Shown: positions 1 through 9,134, counted from the stretch's first letter. The stretch: DNA of 52,547 bases from an uncultured Verrucomicrobiota bacterium (GCA_903907925.1 CAIVQB010000078.1:1-52547); one strand, 5' to 3'. Notes: generated by a model from the letters alone, not told the origin. Made by a program: numbers and translations.

Positions 1-1
1 A

Positions 2-136
2 CTCTACGTCAGGCAAGGCCTCGAAGACTACGAGCGCAAATACCGCGAAAGAATGCTCCATCACCTCAACAAAACCGCCGCCAATCTCGGCTTCATGCTT
101 ACTCCCCAACCGCCATCCACACTCGCAGTTTCTTAG
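2..136 (+). CDS. Probable transposase C-terminal end (partial)
   Basis: An open frame enters from the left edge and stops at TAG 134-136, giving 44 residues. It is rich in charged and aromatic residues (DYERKYRERMLHHLNK, then AANLGFMLTP). This pattern resembles the C-terminal tails of some transposases, where a Tyr/Arg-rich helix precedes a conserved 'A..LG..L' ending. I cannot assign an IS family. The start and catalytic domain lie outside the window. A purine-rich inverted-repeat arm begins within about 10 nt of the stop, as might be expected beside an element end. It could also be the tail of an unrelated cellular gene. Confidence 0.4.
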   Translation, partial: LYVRQGLEDYERKYRERMLHHLNKTAANLGFMLTPQPPSTLAVS

Positions 137-144
137 AAGGAGGA

Positions 145-350
145 GCGGGAACTGGAAAACGGGAAGACGAGAAAACGAGTGGGTCAGTGCGGCGGCCGTT
201 TCCACATGGAGTCCTACGTTCACGCGGGACTCCGCGCGGAAATGCAATGGAACTCGAATCGGGCCCGTAGCCTCCGGAACGCTCCTTCACCCGCTCGTTT
301 TCTCGTCCTCCCGTTTTCCCGCCTTCAACCCTCCTGCTTTCCTGCTTTCC
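145..350. repeat. Composite inverted polypurine/polypyrimidine repeat, copy 1
   Basis: A purine-rich arm (about 150-182, containing ggaaaacgggaagacgag) is followed by a core with cgggactccg at about 225-234. A pyrimidine arm (about 291-350) closes the unit; its start is the reverse complement of the left arm with about 27 of 29 positions matching. The right arm uses short words (cgttttc, cccgttttccc, cctgctttcc) that recur in the same order at 15102-15159. It lies between the left-edge gene and the 3' end of the DUF2203 gene. It may act as a fold-back terminator or be a non-autonomous mobile repeat; neither is proven. Confidence 0.6.
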
Positions 351-382
351 AAATTACCCCATCCGCCCCTTCCGCTCGAAGT

Positions 383-772
383 TCAGACCGGCTTCCGCCC
401 TGGATATCCGGATTCGAGGTCGTGCCAGAATTCGATATCGTCCTCACCTTCTTCCCAGCAGAGGAGGACTTCGCGATCTCCGCGCAGGGATGGGAAATCC
501 ACCAGACCGCGGTCGAGATCCTTCACCTGGATTTGGAGGGCATTGATCTCCCGAATGATCTCCTGGAGCCGGGTCAGCGTTCTGAGGTGTTCATCGACCC
601 GTTCGCCACCGAGGTCCCGTCCTTCGGCGAGCAGCGGGGCGTTGCGTTCCTCGGCACGTCCCACTGCTTTTCCCAGACGTCGGATGTCCGGAAGCCAGCG
701 GCGGACCTTCGGCAGAAGGGCCCGGGCTTCGTCGAGCGTGTAGTGCTTGGAAAAGTGACGCTCGGCACTCAT
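383..772 (-). CDS. DUF2203 family protein
   Basis: A 129-residue soluble protein when started at ATG 772-770. That start overlaps the stop of the preceding TPR gene (TGA 771-769) as ATGA, with GGTGG just upstream. The frame stays open further upstream, but that would lie inside the TPR gene. Features fitting DUF2203 are the N-terminal 'YTLDEARALLPKVRRWL' helix, a charged coiled-coil middle, and the C-terminal run 'VKDLDRGLVDFPS' then 'REVLLCWEEGEDDIEFWHD'. The biochemical role of the family is unknown. It is the last gene of the long minus-strand train. Confidence 0.85.
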   Translation of the reverse strand: MSAERHFSKHYTLDEARALLPKVRRWLPDIRRLGKAVGRAEERNAPLLAEGRDLGGERVDEHLRTLTRLQEIIREINALQIQVKDLDRGLVDFPSLRGDREVLLCWEEGEDDIEFWHDLESGYPGRKPV

Positions 773-2571
773 TTGCCACCGTCGATCTTGCGCTGCACGG
801 CGTCGCTCTTTTCGACCTTTACCGACTGAACCCAAGCCTCGTGCGCCTCGGACTTTCGGCCGACCGCAGCGAGAACATCCCCGAGGTGGTCGAGGACGGT
901 GGCATCGGGTTCATTGAGCAACCGCACGGCTTTTTGCAATGGGGCCACGGCTTCCTTGGCGCGCCCCAGGCGGAACAGCACCCAGCCGAGGCTGTCGAGA
1001 TACGCTGGATTCTCGGGGTCCGCCTTCACCGCTCGGCGGATCATGTCGTGGGCTTCCTCAAGGCGAACGCCTTTGTCGGCCCACATGTATCCCAGGTGGT
1101 TCAGCGCCTCGTCGAAGTCTGGTTTGAGTTTCAGGGATTTTTGAAGGTACTCGACCGATCGCTCCTCCTGACCGGCTTTTTCGAGCATCGCACCAATCTG
1201 AAAATAGAAATGGTGGTCCAGAAGTTCCGGCTGTTTTTCCTGGGCCGCGGTCTCCGCCGCCAGGAATCGGGTCATGGCCGCGTCATAGCGAAGCAGACGG
1301 CTGTTGGCCAGCGCCGCGAGGTATTCCCGGCGGAACTCGGGTTTAAACTGGCGCGCGGCCTTGTCGAGAATGACGAGTGCTTCCTCCGGTTTTTCCAGGC
1401 TGAGACGCGCGGCGGCAAGATCGGCGTAGATCGGTTCAAAATCGGGATTCAGCAGGACGGCACGCTCAAAATGCGAAGCGGCGCGAACGTAGTCCTTCGC
1501 CTCGTAAGCCAGCAATCCGAGGTAATAGAACGGAACCGGATTGGACGGATTCTCGCGCTTCAGGGCCTCCAATTGTTCACCGGCCTCCTTGTTCTTCCCG
1601 ATCCGAAGATAGAGTTCGGCCAGTTTGGCGGTCGGGCGCGGATCGCGCGGAAACCGCGTGCGCAGGCCCTGATAGATCGCCTCCGCCTTTTCTGGCAAAC
1701 CCACTCCTTCGTAGCGTTCGCCCATGCGTTGAAGGACGCCCGGATCGTCGGGATTCAGTCCGGCCGCCTTCTCCAACGCGGATCGGGCGGCGGCGATGGA
1801 TCGGGGTGCGGCGTTGGTGTCCTGCACCGCGTGTTGGCGGAACAATTCTGCCAGATCGACCCAGTACGCGGGCTCGGTGACGGTCACCGAGGCGGCCTGC
1901 TCCAGCGTGGACAACACCTGGGTTCGATGGCCGGAACCGGCCTGAAGTTCCGCCAGCGCCTTGTAGTTGGCCAGGTTCTCCGGTGACAGCCGAATGGCGT
2001 CCCGGTAGGCTGCCATCGCTTCATCCTTTTTGCCCAACTGACCGAGGGTCACCGCGAGGAGAGATTGGATGGTCCCTGCCAGTTCGGAACCGGTTGAACG
2101 GGCCGCGGAGCGTCGAAGGATTTCCAGAGCGGCCTCCGCTTCCTTGCGTTCGAGGAATCGCCGTGCGAGGTCGATCGCCAGTGAAAGATTGTCGGGATCG
2201 TTGGCGAGGGATTTGCGGAACAGGTCGAGGGCGCCAGTGGTGCCCTCCTCGTCCTGCCGGATCATGGCCGCCGCAAATGCCGCATGCGCCTCGGCGCGGC
2301 GCTCGATCTCCGCCTCGGATTCGGCCGCCTTTGGATCCGTCACCCGTCGTGTCGATGACCGTGCCTCCGATCGAACCGGCTTGGGCGCATCGGTCGGCGG
2401 CGTAGGCCGGTGAATCGGGACACGGGCGCACCCGTGGAAGAAGATCCCGGCGAACGCAAGGATCAACGCCACACGGCATCCGGTTGAACCAGGACGTGAA
2501 ATTGGAGGCTGCACGGGCAAATGACAACGCGGCTCCACCGAGGCGGAGCCGCGCCTTGAAAAAAGTGCCAT
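769..2571 (-). CDS. TPR-repeat lipoprotein
   Basis: A 600-residue protein made mostly of tetratricopeptide repeats, at least ten units from about residue 90 to 590 (for example 'NHLGYMWADKGVRLEEAHDM' and 'DSLGWVLFRLGRAKEAVAPL'). The N-terminus has a hydrophobic stretch ending in FFHGC, with Cys48 a likely lipobox, so the protein is probably membrane-anchored on the periplasmic side. TPR arrays are protein-interaction scaffolds; the partner is unknown. The first 30 codons look weakly coding and include a DNA hairpin (2529-2552), so the true start may be a later non-ATG codon. It lies 30 nt after the AURKAIP1-like gene and overlaps the DUF2203 gene by 4 nt. Confidence 0.85.
   Translation of the reverse strand: MALFSRRGSASVEPRCHLPVQPPISRPGSTGCRVALILAFAGIFFHGCARVPIHRPTPPTDAPKPVRSEARSSTRRVTDPKAAESEAEIERRAEAHAAFAAAMIRQDEEGTTGALDLFRKSLANDPDNLSLAIDLARRFLERKEAEAALEILRRSAARSTGSELAGTIQSLLAVTLGQLGKKDEAMAAYRDAIRLSPENLANYKALAELQAGSGHRTQVLSTLEQAASVTVTEPAYWVDLAELFRQHAVQDTNAAPRSIAAARSALEKAAGLNPDDPGVLQRMGERYEGVGLPEKAEAIYQGLRTRFPRDPRPTAKLAELYLRIGKNKEAGEQLEALKRENPSNPVPFYYLGLLAYEAKDYVRAASHFERAVLLNPDFEPIYADLAAARLSLEKPEEALVILDKAARQFKPEFRREYLAALANSRLLRYDAAMTRFLAAETAAQEKQPELLDHHFYFQIGAMLEKAGQEERSVEYLQKSLKLKPDFDEALNHLGYMWADKGVRLEEAHDMIRRAVKADPENPAYLDSLGWVLFRLGRAKEAVAPLQKAVRLLNEPDATVLDHLGDVLAAVGRKSEAHEAWVQSVKVEKSDAVQRKIDGGK
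2529..2552. other. GC-rich hairpin at the 5' end of the TPR gene
   Basis: The arms gcggctcc (2529-2536) and ggagccgc (2545-2552) form a perfect 8-bp stem with an 8-nt loop. In the minus-strand transcript the T-run (from the plus-strand a-run 2559-2564) comes before the stem, so it does not look like a standard intrinsic terminator for the minus-strand operon. It lies in the first codons of the TPR reading frame. It could restrain translation initiation or be a repeat incorporated into the leader. Confidence 0.5.
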
Positions 2572-2601
2572 GCCCGGAAGGCGGCCTGAGAGACAGACCG
2601 G

Positions 2602-2703
2602 CTACTTCTGCCAGGTCCGCTTCTTATGGCGGTTCTGCCGAAGCTTCTTCCGCCGCTTGTGCTTGTTGATCTTTGCCTTCCGACGCTTCTTAAGTGAACC
2701 CAT
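2602..2703 (-). CDS. AURKAIP1/COX24-domain small basic protein
   Basis: A 33-residue, extremely Lys/Arg-rich protein that begins MGSLKKRRKAKINKHKRR and ends RHKKRTWQK. ATG is at 2703-2701 and TAG at 2604-2602. The sequence matches the bacterial AURKAIP1/COX24-domain proteins, whose eukaryotic relatives are mitochondrial small-ribosomal-subunit proteins, so a ribosome-associated role is likely. It lies 28 nt after hisG and 30 nt before the TPR gene on the same strand. Short length and basic composition make such genes easy to miss. Family recognition is from sequence pattern; ribosome binding in this organism is inference. Confidence 0.8.
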   Translation of the reverse strand: MGSLKKRRKAKINKHKRRKKLRQNRHKKRTWQK

Positions 2704-2731
2704 AGCTCGTGTGTTTCTGCGATGTGTCCGT

Positions 2732-3631
2732 TCAGTACACCACTTTGTTGAGCGGATACTCGATGATTCCCTCCGCACCGGCGGCTTTTAGTTGTGGGAT
2801 AAATTCACGCACCACCGATTCGTCGATGATGGTTTCCACAGCCACCCAGCCGGAGAGACTCAAACTGGACACCGTGGGATTACGCAATGCCGGAAGCGAT
2901 TGCAACAACTTCGGCAGGTCCGCCTCGCGAATATTCATCTTGAGACCGACCTTGGCCTCGGCCTCGATGGCTCCGCGGAGCAGCAATGCGAGGGTCTCCA
3001 CCTTGGTCCGTTTCCAGGAATCCTTCCAGGCGGTGTGATTGGCGATCAACCGCGGCGTCGACACCAGAAGCGTCTCAACGATGCGCAGTTTGTTGGCCCG
3101 GAGCGAGGAACCGGTCTCGGTGACCTCGACGATGGCGTCGACCAATTCGCGGGCTTTCACCTCGGTGGCACCCCAGGAGAATTCGACCTCCGCCTTCACG
3201 CCATTTTTGCGGAGCCAGCGCTTGGTCAATCCCACCACCTCGGTGGCGATGCGGCGGCCTTCGAGATCCTTGACCGATTTGATGGGCGATTCCTCGGGAA
3301 CCGCCAGCACCCAGCGGGTCGGTTGACGCGTGGATTTGCTGAACAGAAACTCACCCACCTCATGGACGTCGCTGTGGTTTTCCTGGATCCAGTCGAGTCC
3401 GGTGATGCCGGCGTCCAGATAGCCCAGTTCCACGTAACGGCTGATTTCCTGGGCCCGGATCAGGCGGATCTGCAGCTCCGCATCGTCCACGTACGGCTCA
3501 TAACTGCGCGAGGAGACCGTGATGTTCCAGCCGGCCTTGGCCATCTTTTCGATGGTGGCGTCCTGGAGCGATCCCTTGGGCAGCCCCAGCTTCAGCGTGG
3601 GCGGCTTCTTATCCGGAGTGGTCCTGCTCAT
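2732..3631 (-). CDS. hisG: ATP phosphoribosyltransferase, long form
   Basis: A 299-residue cytoplasmic enzyme for the first step of histidine biosynthesis (ATP + PRPP to phosphoribosyl-ATP). Visible features are N-terminal '[20 protein letters not shown]', '[17 protein letters not shown]', and the PRPP-site region '[14 protein letters not shown]'. The region from about residue 210 to the end matches the regulatory C-terminal domain of the long HisG_L form, which is feedback-inhibited by histidine and needs no HisZ. No other his gene is in the window. It overlaps the end of the preceding 53-aa gene by 23 nt, suggesting translational coupling. Confidence 0.95.
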   Translation of the reverse strand: MSRTTPDKKPPTLKLGLPKGSLQDATIEKMAKAGWNITVSSRSYEPYVDDAELQIRLIRAQEISRYVELGYLDAGITGLDWIQENHSDVHEVGEFLFSKSTRQPTRWVLAVPEESPIKSVKDLEGRRIATEVVGLTKRWLRKNGVKAEVEFSWGATEVKARELVDAIVEVTETGSSLRANKLRIVETLLVSTPRLIANHTAWKDSWKRTKVETLALLLRGAIEAEAKVGLKMNIREADLPKLLQSLPALRNPTVSSLSLSGWVAVETIIDESVVREFIPQLKAAGAEGIIEYPLNKVVY

Positions 3632-3770
3632 CTTTGGAAAGCGTTCGATTCTCCGCGCGGAGCCGGGGTCTCGAAAACACCTTCGACGATTCCTTCACCC
3701 GCGTGGACGGGTTGACCTGCCAGAGAACTCGGGGTCGGGCGATCTTTTTCTGACGCGACTTGCGGGCCAT
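3609..3770 (-). CDS. Small basic protein, unknown function
   Basis: A 53-residue frame starting [20 protein letters not shown] and ending KDEQDHSG. The ATG (3770-3768) lies 4 nt after the stop of the large VWA gene, and the 3' end overlaps hisG by 23 nt. The tight placement in an otherwise gap-free operon supports translation. The N-terminal half is strongly basic, as in nucleic-acid-binding or ribosome-associated small proteins, but I do not recognise a family. A longer in-frame extension to 3956 lies inside the VWA gene and looks like shadow coding. Confidence 0.6.
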   Translation of the reverse strand: MARKSRQKKIARPRVLWQVNPSTRVKESSKVFSRPRLRAENRTLSKDEQDHSG

Positions 3771-3774
3771 GGGA

Positions 3775-6666
3775 TTACTGACGGCGCGCACGGCGCTTGG
3801 CTTCGAGCAACCTGCTGGTGGTGCCGGTGCGCGGATCGGCAGCCGCTGGATCCGCTGCCGGTTGGGCCGCGGAATCCGCGCCGGGTGCGGGTGCCGCGCC
3901 AGCCGGGGACGCTCCCGATCCGGCACCCGACGGCGGAATCGGCGTGGCCGGTCCACCGCGGGGTAGGAACAGGCGTTCGTCGACCGCGGGTGCCGTGGTG
4001 GCCCGGGTTTCGCGAACCTGATCGCGTCGATTCAACAAGGCACCGAGCGATTCCTGACCGGCCACCGCCCGTTGGACATCACCCAATCCCACCGCCGCCC
4101 GAAGCTTCCGCCAGGCCTTGGCCCATTCTTCACGATCGATGTCGACCCGCCGCACCGCGACATCGAGGACAAACAGGATCACGAACCACTTGAGTAACAC
4201 CTCCCAAAGATCGCGGGGCTGAAAGGTTTTGAGCCGGTTGAGGGTGAACGGATTGTCCACCAACGGATCCAGGAGTTTGCCCGCGCCCGCTTCCGCCAGG
4301 CGCCGAAGCAGATTGAGGTTGGGCTCGACCGCGGCAAATTCCGGCGAATAGTTCACACTGGCTCCGACCACCTGCGACCCGACCGGTTTTCCGTCGCGCA
4401 GTTCCATCAGGTTGAGCAGATAGGCACCGACTTCCCGGGTAGGAAATTTCGCTTCGTAGCGTCCCGGACCAGTCTGCTCCAAAGCCACGTTGATCCGCTG
4501 TCCCTTGGGACTGACGACTGCCGTTTGAAGGTTGAGAAAGTTTCGGAAATTGCCCTGCGGATCGAGCGCTTCGACGGACAGGATCCCCTGCCCGTTTTCC
4601 ACCGACACCTCGGTGTTGAAATCGGCGGTGTCGACCCGGCGCAACGCCCAGTTGGCGGTCTGCGACCAGAACTGACGGAACCGGTCCCAGGCCATCCAAT
4701 CCTGCGCCCACTTCGGTCGCGCATCACTGGTGAAGGCCACTGCCCGGCCCAGTCCATACTGCCAGTGTGCGAGCACCGGATCGCCCTTGTCACTGACCAG
4801 CGGCGTCTCCGCCCGCGGACGGCTGGTGGTTGCCACATAGCCGCGCAACACCGGCAACTCGCCACCGCCGATGCCGCGAAGCAGCTCGCTGGAGGCCGCC
4901 ACCTGCGGACGGAACGGTTCCTCGATGATGGCGGACTTGAGGATGACCGAGGCCTCTTTGATGAAGATCTGCGGCAGTTCAGCCGCGGATTTCACATCAT
5001 AGAACCGGCCCCTGCCCTGCTCCGCCATCTGGACCATGGTGGTCGGCTGGACATGCGCGCCGATCATCACGGTGGTGATGGTGATCTTGTGATTGACGAT
5101 GTCCTGCATCAACTGCGGCGTCGGTGCGTTTGGATCCCCATCGCTGAACACGACCATGTGTTTGAGATTGGCCGAGGACTTCTGCAGCGCGGTATTCGCC
5201 AGAGACATCAATCCTTGAAAGCTCGGAAGATCCCCCTGGTTCATGCCAGCGATCGCCGCCGCCAATTTCTGTTTGGTGCCGACCGGTTGGAGATCAAACA
5301 GCGCATGTTCCGTCCCGTCCCATAACCACACGCCCAATTCATCCTGCGGCCCCAGGGCATCCAGTGCGGCGATTCCGATTTCGCGCGCCACCTGGTTTCC
5401 GTTGGCGAATTCCATGCCGTGCATAATCAGGCCCAAAGCGCCCTTCGGCAGGACCTTCTTGGAACTCAATTCCATGTCCACCGGCAACGCCTCTTCCAGC
5501 GCGGTACCCCGGTATCCTCCAGCGCCAAACGCCTGGTCCCCGCCAATCACCACCAGGCCGATGCCGAAATCCCGCACCGCACTTTGCAACAATTGCATCC
5601 GGTCGCGCCCCAGATCGCCGGCCGACACGTTGCTCAGCAGGATCTCATCGTAGCTCTGCATCTCCGCCAGCGTGGCCGGGAGGCGGTCCAGACCGGCGAG
5701 TTCGACCTCCAGCTTCCCACTGCGCAAGGCCGCGGCGAGGGTTCGGTCCTGCGTGGGATCGGACGACAGCAGCAACACCCGTGGATCGCCCCGCACATTG
5801 ACGAAGCTGGCCGCCTTGTTGTTCTGCGGAACGGTATCGCCGTCCGCCTCCACCTGGACCTGATAGGAATAGAATCCCGCCTCCGGCAGGGTCTGCGGGA
5901 AGGTGAACAGATTCTTACCAGCTTCGAGGTGCACCTTTTGTTCGCCGAGCAATTGATCGTTCCGGAACAGCCGGACCCGGGCATCGCGAACCCGGTCCGA
6001 GGTCGCGAAGATCTTCGCATCGAAGGTCTGGCCCTTCTTGATCGTCGACGGAAGCCCGAGCTTCTGGACCGCGACATCATCACTCCGTGAGACGCCGAGG
6101 GGAACGATGTCCAACGTGACCCCGAGCGGCCGGGCCGCGAGCAATGCCGCCATGGAATCGCCCACGTTTTCATTGCCATCGGAAAAGAGAACCAACCGCT
6201 TCTGTCCCGCCTCGGGGAATGCGGCAGTCCCCAGGCGGATGGCCCCGGCGATGTCAGTCCGTTCACCGGCCACCACCGCCTGAATCTTCTCCGCCTCCGC
6301 GACCGCGGTGGCCGTGGTCTCAAGCGCCGCATCGGTGCCGAAAACCAGAAAGCCGGCCTTGTCGACCGGTCGCTTGGCCTTCGACCAGCGATTGGCCCAA
6401 TCACGAGCCTGTTCCTGCTGGCCGGACGGAATCGAATCCGAACGATCGAGCAGGAAGAAGGCGTTCATGCCCTCCTGCGGTTTCTTCCACTGGATTCCGG
6501 CGATCCCAAGAATGAGGAGAATCACCACAAGAACCCGGAGTCCAGTGGAGCCCCAGCGTCGCCACGCCACGAGTGAGACGTCGGATTTCCAGGCGAGCCC
6601 CAGCGTCCAGATCCCCGCCGGGATGAGCAGGAACAACCAGGCGGGATGAGTGAACTGAAAGCTCAT
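3775..6666 (-). CDS. Large VWA / glutamine-amidotransferase-like membrane protein
   Basis: A 963-residue membrane protein. Two N-terminal helices (about 10-26 and 43-60) lead to a VWA domain with a MIDAS-type D-x-S-x-S at residues 74-78 (DRSDS). A class I glutamine-amidotransferase-like fold follows at about 290-400 ('VLLLSSDPTQDRTL', 'GLVVIGGDQAFGAGGY'). A second, degenerate VWA-like part lies at about 405-570. A C-terminal helix at about 836-856 is followed by an Ala/Pro-rich tail. This layout is typical of the large partner in bacterial MoxR/DUF58/VWA clusters; its function is not known. The start ATG overlaps the upstream permease::NHL stop as ATGA. Confidence 0.85.
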   Translation of the reverse strand: MSFQFTHPAWLFLLIPAGIWTLGLAWKSDVSLVAWRRWGSTGLRVLVVILLILGIAGIQWKKPQEGMNAFFLLDRSDSIPSGQQEQARDWANRWSKAKRPVDKAGFLVFGTDAALETTATAVAEAEKIQAVVAGERTDIAGAIRLGTAAFPEAGQKRLVLFSDGNENVGDSMAALLAARPLGVTLDIVPLGVSRSDDVAVQKLGLPSTIKKGQTFDAKIFATSDRVRDARVRLFRNDQLLGEQKVHLEAGKNLFTFPQTLPEAGFYSYQVQVEADGDTVPQNNKAASFVNVRGDPRVLLLSSDPTQDRTLAAALRSGKLEVELAGLDRLPATLAEMQSYDEILLSNVSAGDLGRDRMQLLQSAVRDFGIGLVVIGGDQAFGAGGYRGTALEEALPVDMELSSKKVLPKGALGLIMHGMEFANGNQVAREIGIAALDALGPQDELGVWLWDGTEHALFDLQPVGTKQKLAAAIAGMNQGDLPSFQGLMSLANTALQKSSANLKHMVVFSDGDPNAPTPQLMQDIVNHKITITTVMIGAHVQPTTMVQMAEQGRGRFYDVKSAAELPQIFIKEASVILKSAIIEEPFRPQVAASSELLRGIGGGELPVLRGYVATTSRPRAETPLVSDKGDPVLAHWQYGLGRAVAFTSDARPKWAQDWMAWDRFRQFWSQTANWALRRVDTADFNTEVSVENGQGILSVEALDPQGNFRNFLNLQTAVVSPKGQRINVALEQTGPGRYEAKFPTREVGAYLLNLMELRDGKPVGSQVVGASVNYSPEFAAVEPNLNLLRRLAEAGAGKLLDPLVDNPFTLNRLKTFQPRDLWEVLLKWFVILFVLDVAVRRVDIDREEWAKAWRKLRAAVGLGDVQRAVAGQESLGALLNRRDQVRETRATTAPAVDERLFLPRGGPATPIPPSGAGSGASPAGAAPAPGADSAAQPAADPAAADPRTGTTSRLLEAKRRARRQ

Positions 6667-9134
6667 GATCGCGGCCCTTCGCCGTTCTCCGCGGTCGCCG
6701 CCAGCCGTTGTCCGGTGCCACCACCCCTGGCGATCAGCTTCTGGACCCGGTGATTCTGCGAGTCGGCCACGTAAAGATTGCCGTGGGAATCGAAGGCAAT
6801 GGCCCAGGGATTGGCAAACCGGCCGGGATCCGAACCGGCAGATCCGATCACTTCGATCAAACGGTCGTCTGAGCCAAAGATACTGATGCGCGAATTGCCG
6901 AACTCACACACGAATTGGCGACCCGACGCATCCACTCGAATGTCGTACGGATAGCTCAACCCGCCGGGATCAGAGCCCGCCGTTCCGTGGGCCCGCACGA
7001 AAACCCCTTCCCGGGAAAACACCTGAATGCGGTGATTACAGGAGTCAGCGACGAACACCTGTCCCGCGCCGTTGATGCAGACTCCTTCCGCCCGGTTGAA
7101 GTGACCCGGTTCAACACCCGGGGCACCGCAGGTCATTTCAAAAACACCGGCGGGCGAAAACCGCTGCACGCGGTCAACCACCGTGTATTCGCTCACGAAG
7201 TACCGGCCATCGGCTCCCACCGCAATCGAGCGCGGCAGGATCATTTCTCCAGGGGCGGTGCCCTTCACACCCCATTGCCGGACCAACCGGCCGGTGGTCG
7301 TAAAATGGTTCACTCGCTGATAGTGGGGTTCCACCACGATGATGTTGCCATCGGGATCCAGGGACATGCCCTTGGGCTTTCCCAGATCGGTCTGCGGCAT
7401 CTGCCATTGCAGGAGCCAGCGTCCTTCGGAATCAAATTTCTGGATCCGACCGGTGATATCCGCCACGTAGAGATTGTCTTCACGATCACAGACCAGCGAG
7501 CGCGGCTTGTTGAATTGTCCCGGAGCCACCCCGCGGCCGCCGATCACTCGGACGCCGGTAAAAACCTTGGATTGGATCGGGAACTCACGGCTCGCTCCAA
7601 CCGCGGTCGTCGCCTCGCTCTCACCACTTCCCGAACAACCGCCGACCAGCAACGTTCCGAACAGCAGAATCCCCAATCCCGCCGCGCGCGTCCGGGTCGG
7701 ATGAACGCGACCCAGCCGTGTCCGCAGGGCGCGGATCAGTCCATACCCGATTCCTGGAGCGAGTGCCATGATCAGCAACACCACGCAGAGCGCGTTCACC
7801 TGGGTGCCGTGCCCGTAGTGCAGCAGATTGAAGACCCGCAGGGCGAGCGTTTCACCCCCGGGAGGTTGGATCAAAACGATCGTCTCCACATCCCACAGGC
7901 AGAGCAAATAGACGGCGTACCAGGCAAACCCGGCCGAGTGCCGGAGCTGGGGCCATTGCACGTCGCGAAACACCCGCCATTCGCCTGCGCCGCTGGATCG
8001 GGCGGCGTCCGCCTGATCGCGATCCAGGGTTCGCCATCCTTCGCCGATCACCATCCACGCCGGAGCGAGATAGCGGATCACCAATGCCAGCAGAAGAATT
8101 CCAACGCTTTGATACACAGGTCGTGCCCAACCCTGATTCAACACGCGGATCAACAACACGCCTTCAAACACGCCCGGCAACAGGAACAACACCCATGCCG
8201 GAATCAGCGCCCATTTCAGGACCCGCCTCAACCCACGCGACGTTCCGCCGCCGCCACGATTCCACCCTGCCAGCGCAAGCGCGAGCGCAACCACCGCCGT
8301 CGCGGACACTCCTGCGGTGAAGAGCGATTGGCGCATCGCACTACCACCTGCGGCGATGGCACCCGACAATTCGGTCCAAGTCCGGCCCGCGACCGACAGT
8401 TGGGTCAGCGGAAAAACCAACGCCACGCACCACCACAACGCCATCCACGCGGACGCCGCGGACGTCACAGGTCCGAGATGCTGCCGAAAGACGGCGGGAT
8501 CCAGAGCGGGGACAAGACGCGGCCACGAAATGCGCTGTCGACCCACCCAGAGCAGGACCGCCGGCGGCAGGAGCAGCAACGGCCACGCGGCGAGGAGGGC
8601 GCCGGCCAGGTCGAACTGGGTGTTGAACCGGACCCAGAATTCCTCGGTGAACACCCGGACTTGAAACAGCGTGGGCACCGTAAAGTTGGCCAGTGCAAGG
8701 GCAAAGGTCACTGCAACGGCCACCCGTAATTCACCACTCGCCGCCGGCAGCAGCAGCCTTCGGAACAACAGGAAGCCCCGCCCGGCGACGCCCGACTCCA
8801 GATGCTCGGTCTGCACCCGACTCCATCCGCCGAGAACCAGGAACAACGTGATCGGCCACAGCCCGGTGGCCAGCACCAGAGCGACCAACGGCAGCGTCGC
8901 GAAGGCCACCCATTCCGGCGCTTCGACTGCACGCCACGTCGCCGTGACCTCCAGCCACGCGTTGGCCGCCAGGAACGGCGGCAACGCCAGGCTCAGGATT
9001 CCAGAAACCAGAATCCAGCGACGCCATCGCCGCGTGGACATCGCCACCACCGCCGCCGCAACGCCCGAGGCCACGGCCAGCATCGTGGCCAGCACGCCAA
9101 CCCCGATCGAAGGGAGGAGGAGCGTCGGGTTCAC
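6663..9134 (-). CDS. ABC permease (iron(III) type) fused to six-repeat NHL propeller
   Basis: An 823-residue protein. Residues 1 to about 485 are very hydrophobic, with around 11-12 predicted helices resembling two-copy FbpB/HitB-type permeases (two halves, each with an 'EAA-like' loop; the second includes 'RSSGAGEWRVFRDVQWPQL'). A basic linker is followed by a hydrophobic helix ending LLVGGC at Cys500, which looks exactly like a lipoprotein signal. Residues about 515-810 contain six NHL repeats ('NLYVADSQNHRVQKL', 'QVFVADSCNHRIQVF'). The frame is continuous, with no internal ATG near the junction; a TTG just before the helix is the only plausible separate start. It follows the binding-protein gene with a 4-nt overlap. 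No ABC ATPase is nearby. Confidence 0.85.
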   Translation of the reverse strand: MNPTLLLPSIGVGVLATMLAVASGVAAAVVAMSTRRWRRWILVSGILSLALPPFLAANAWLEVTATWRAVEAPEWVAFATLPLVALVLATGLWPITLFLVLGGWSRVQTEHLESGVAGRGFLLFRRLLLPAASGELRVAVAVTFALALANFTVPTLFQVRVFTEEFWVRFNTQFDLAGALLAAWPLLLLPPAVLLWVGRQRISWPRLVPALDPAVFRQHLGPVTSAASAWMALWWCVALVFPLTQLSVAGRTWTELSGAIAAGGSAMRQSLFTAGVSATAVVALALALAGWNRGGGGTSRGLRRVLKWALIPAWVLFLLPGVFEGVLLIRVLNQGWARPVYQSVGILLLALVIRYLAPAWMVIGEGWRTLDRDQADAARSSGAGEWRVFRDVQWPQLRHSAGFAWYAVYLLCLWDVETIVLIQPPGGETLALRVFNLLHYGHGTQVNALCVVLLIMALAPGIGYGLIRALRTRLGRVHPTRTRAAGLGILLFGTLLVGGCSGSGESEATTAVGASREFPIQSKVFTGVRVIGGRGVAPGQFNKPRSLVCDREDNLYVADITGRIQKFDSEGRWLLQWQMPQTDLGKPKGMSLDPDGNIIVVEPHYQRVNHFTTTGRLVRQWGVKGTAPGEMILPRSIAVGADGRYFVSEYTVVDRVQRFSPAGVFEMTCGAPGVEPGHFNRAEGVCINGAGQVFVADSCNHRIQVFSREGVFVRAHGTAGSDPGGLSYPYDIRVDASGRQFVCEFGNSRISIFGSDDRLIEVIGSAGSDPGRFANPWAIAFDSHGNLYVADSQNHRVQKLIARGGGTGQRLAATAENGEGPRS

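Noticed and set aside
2529-2570. Intrinsic terminator after the AURKAIP1-like gene
   Set aside because: In the transcript direction the T-run precedes the stem instead of following it.
3771-3956. N-terminal extension of the 53-aa gene into the VWA gene
   Set aside because: The added part is Arg/Pro-rich, lies in the coding region of another frame, and a good ATG lies 4 nt after the VWA stop.
6915-8729. A long plus-strand frame opposite the permease::NHL gene
   Set aside because: It is rich in Arg, His, Pro and Gln with no domain and is a high-GC antisense shadow of a clearly coding gene.
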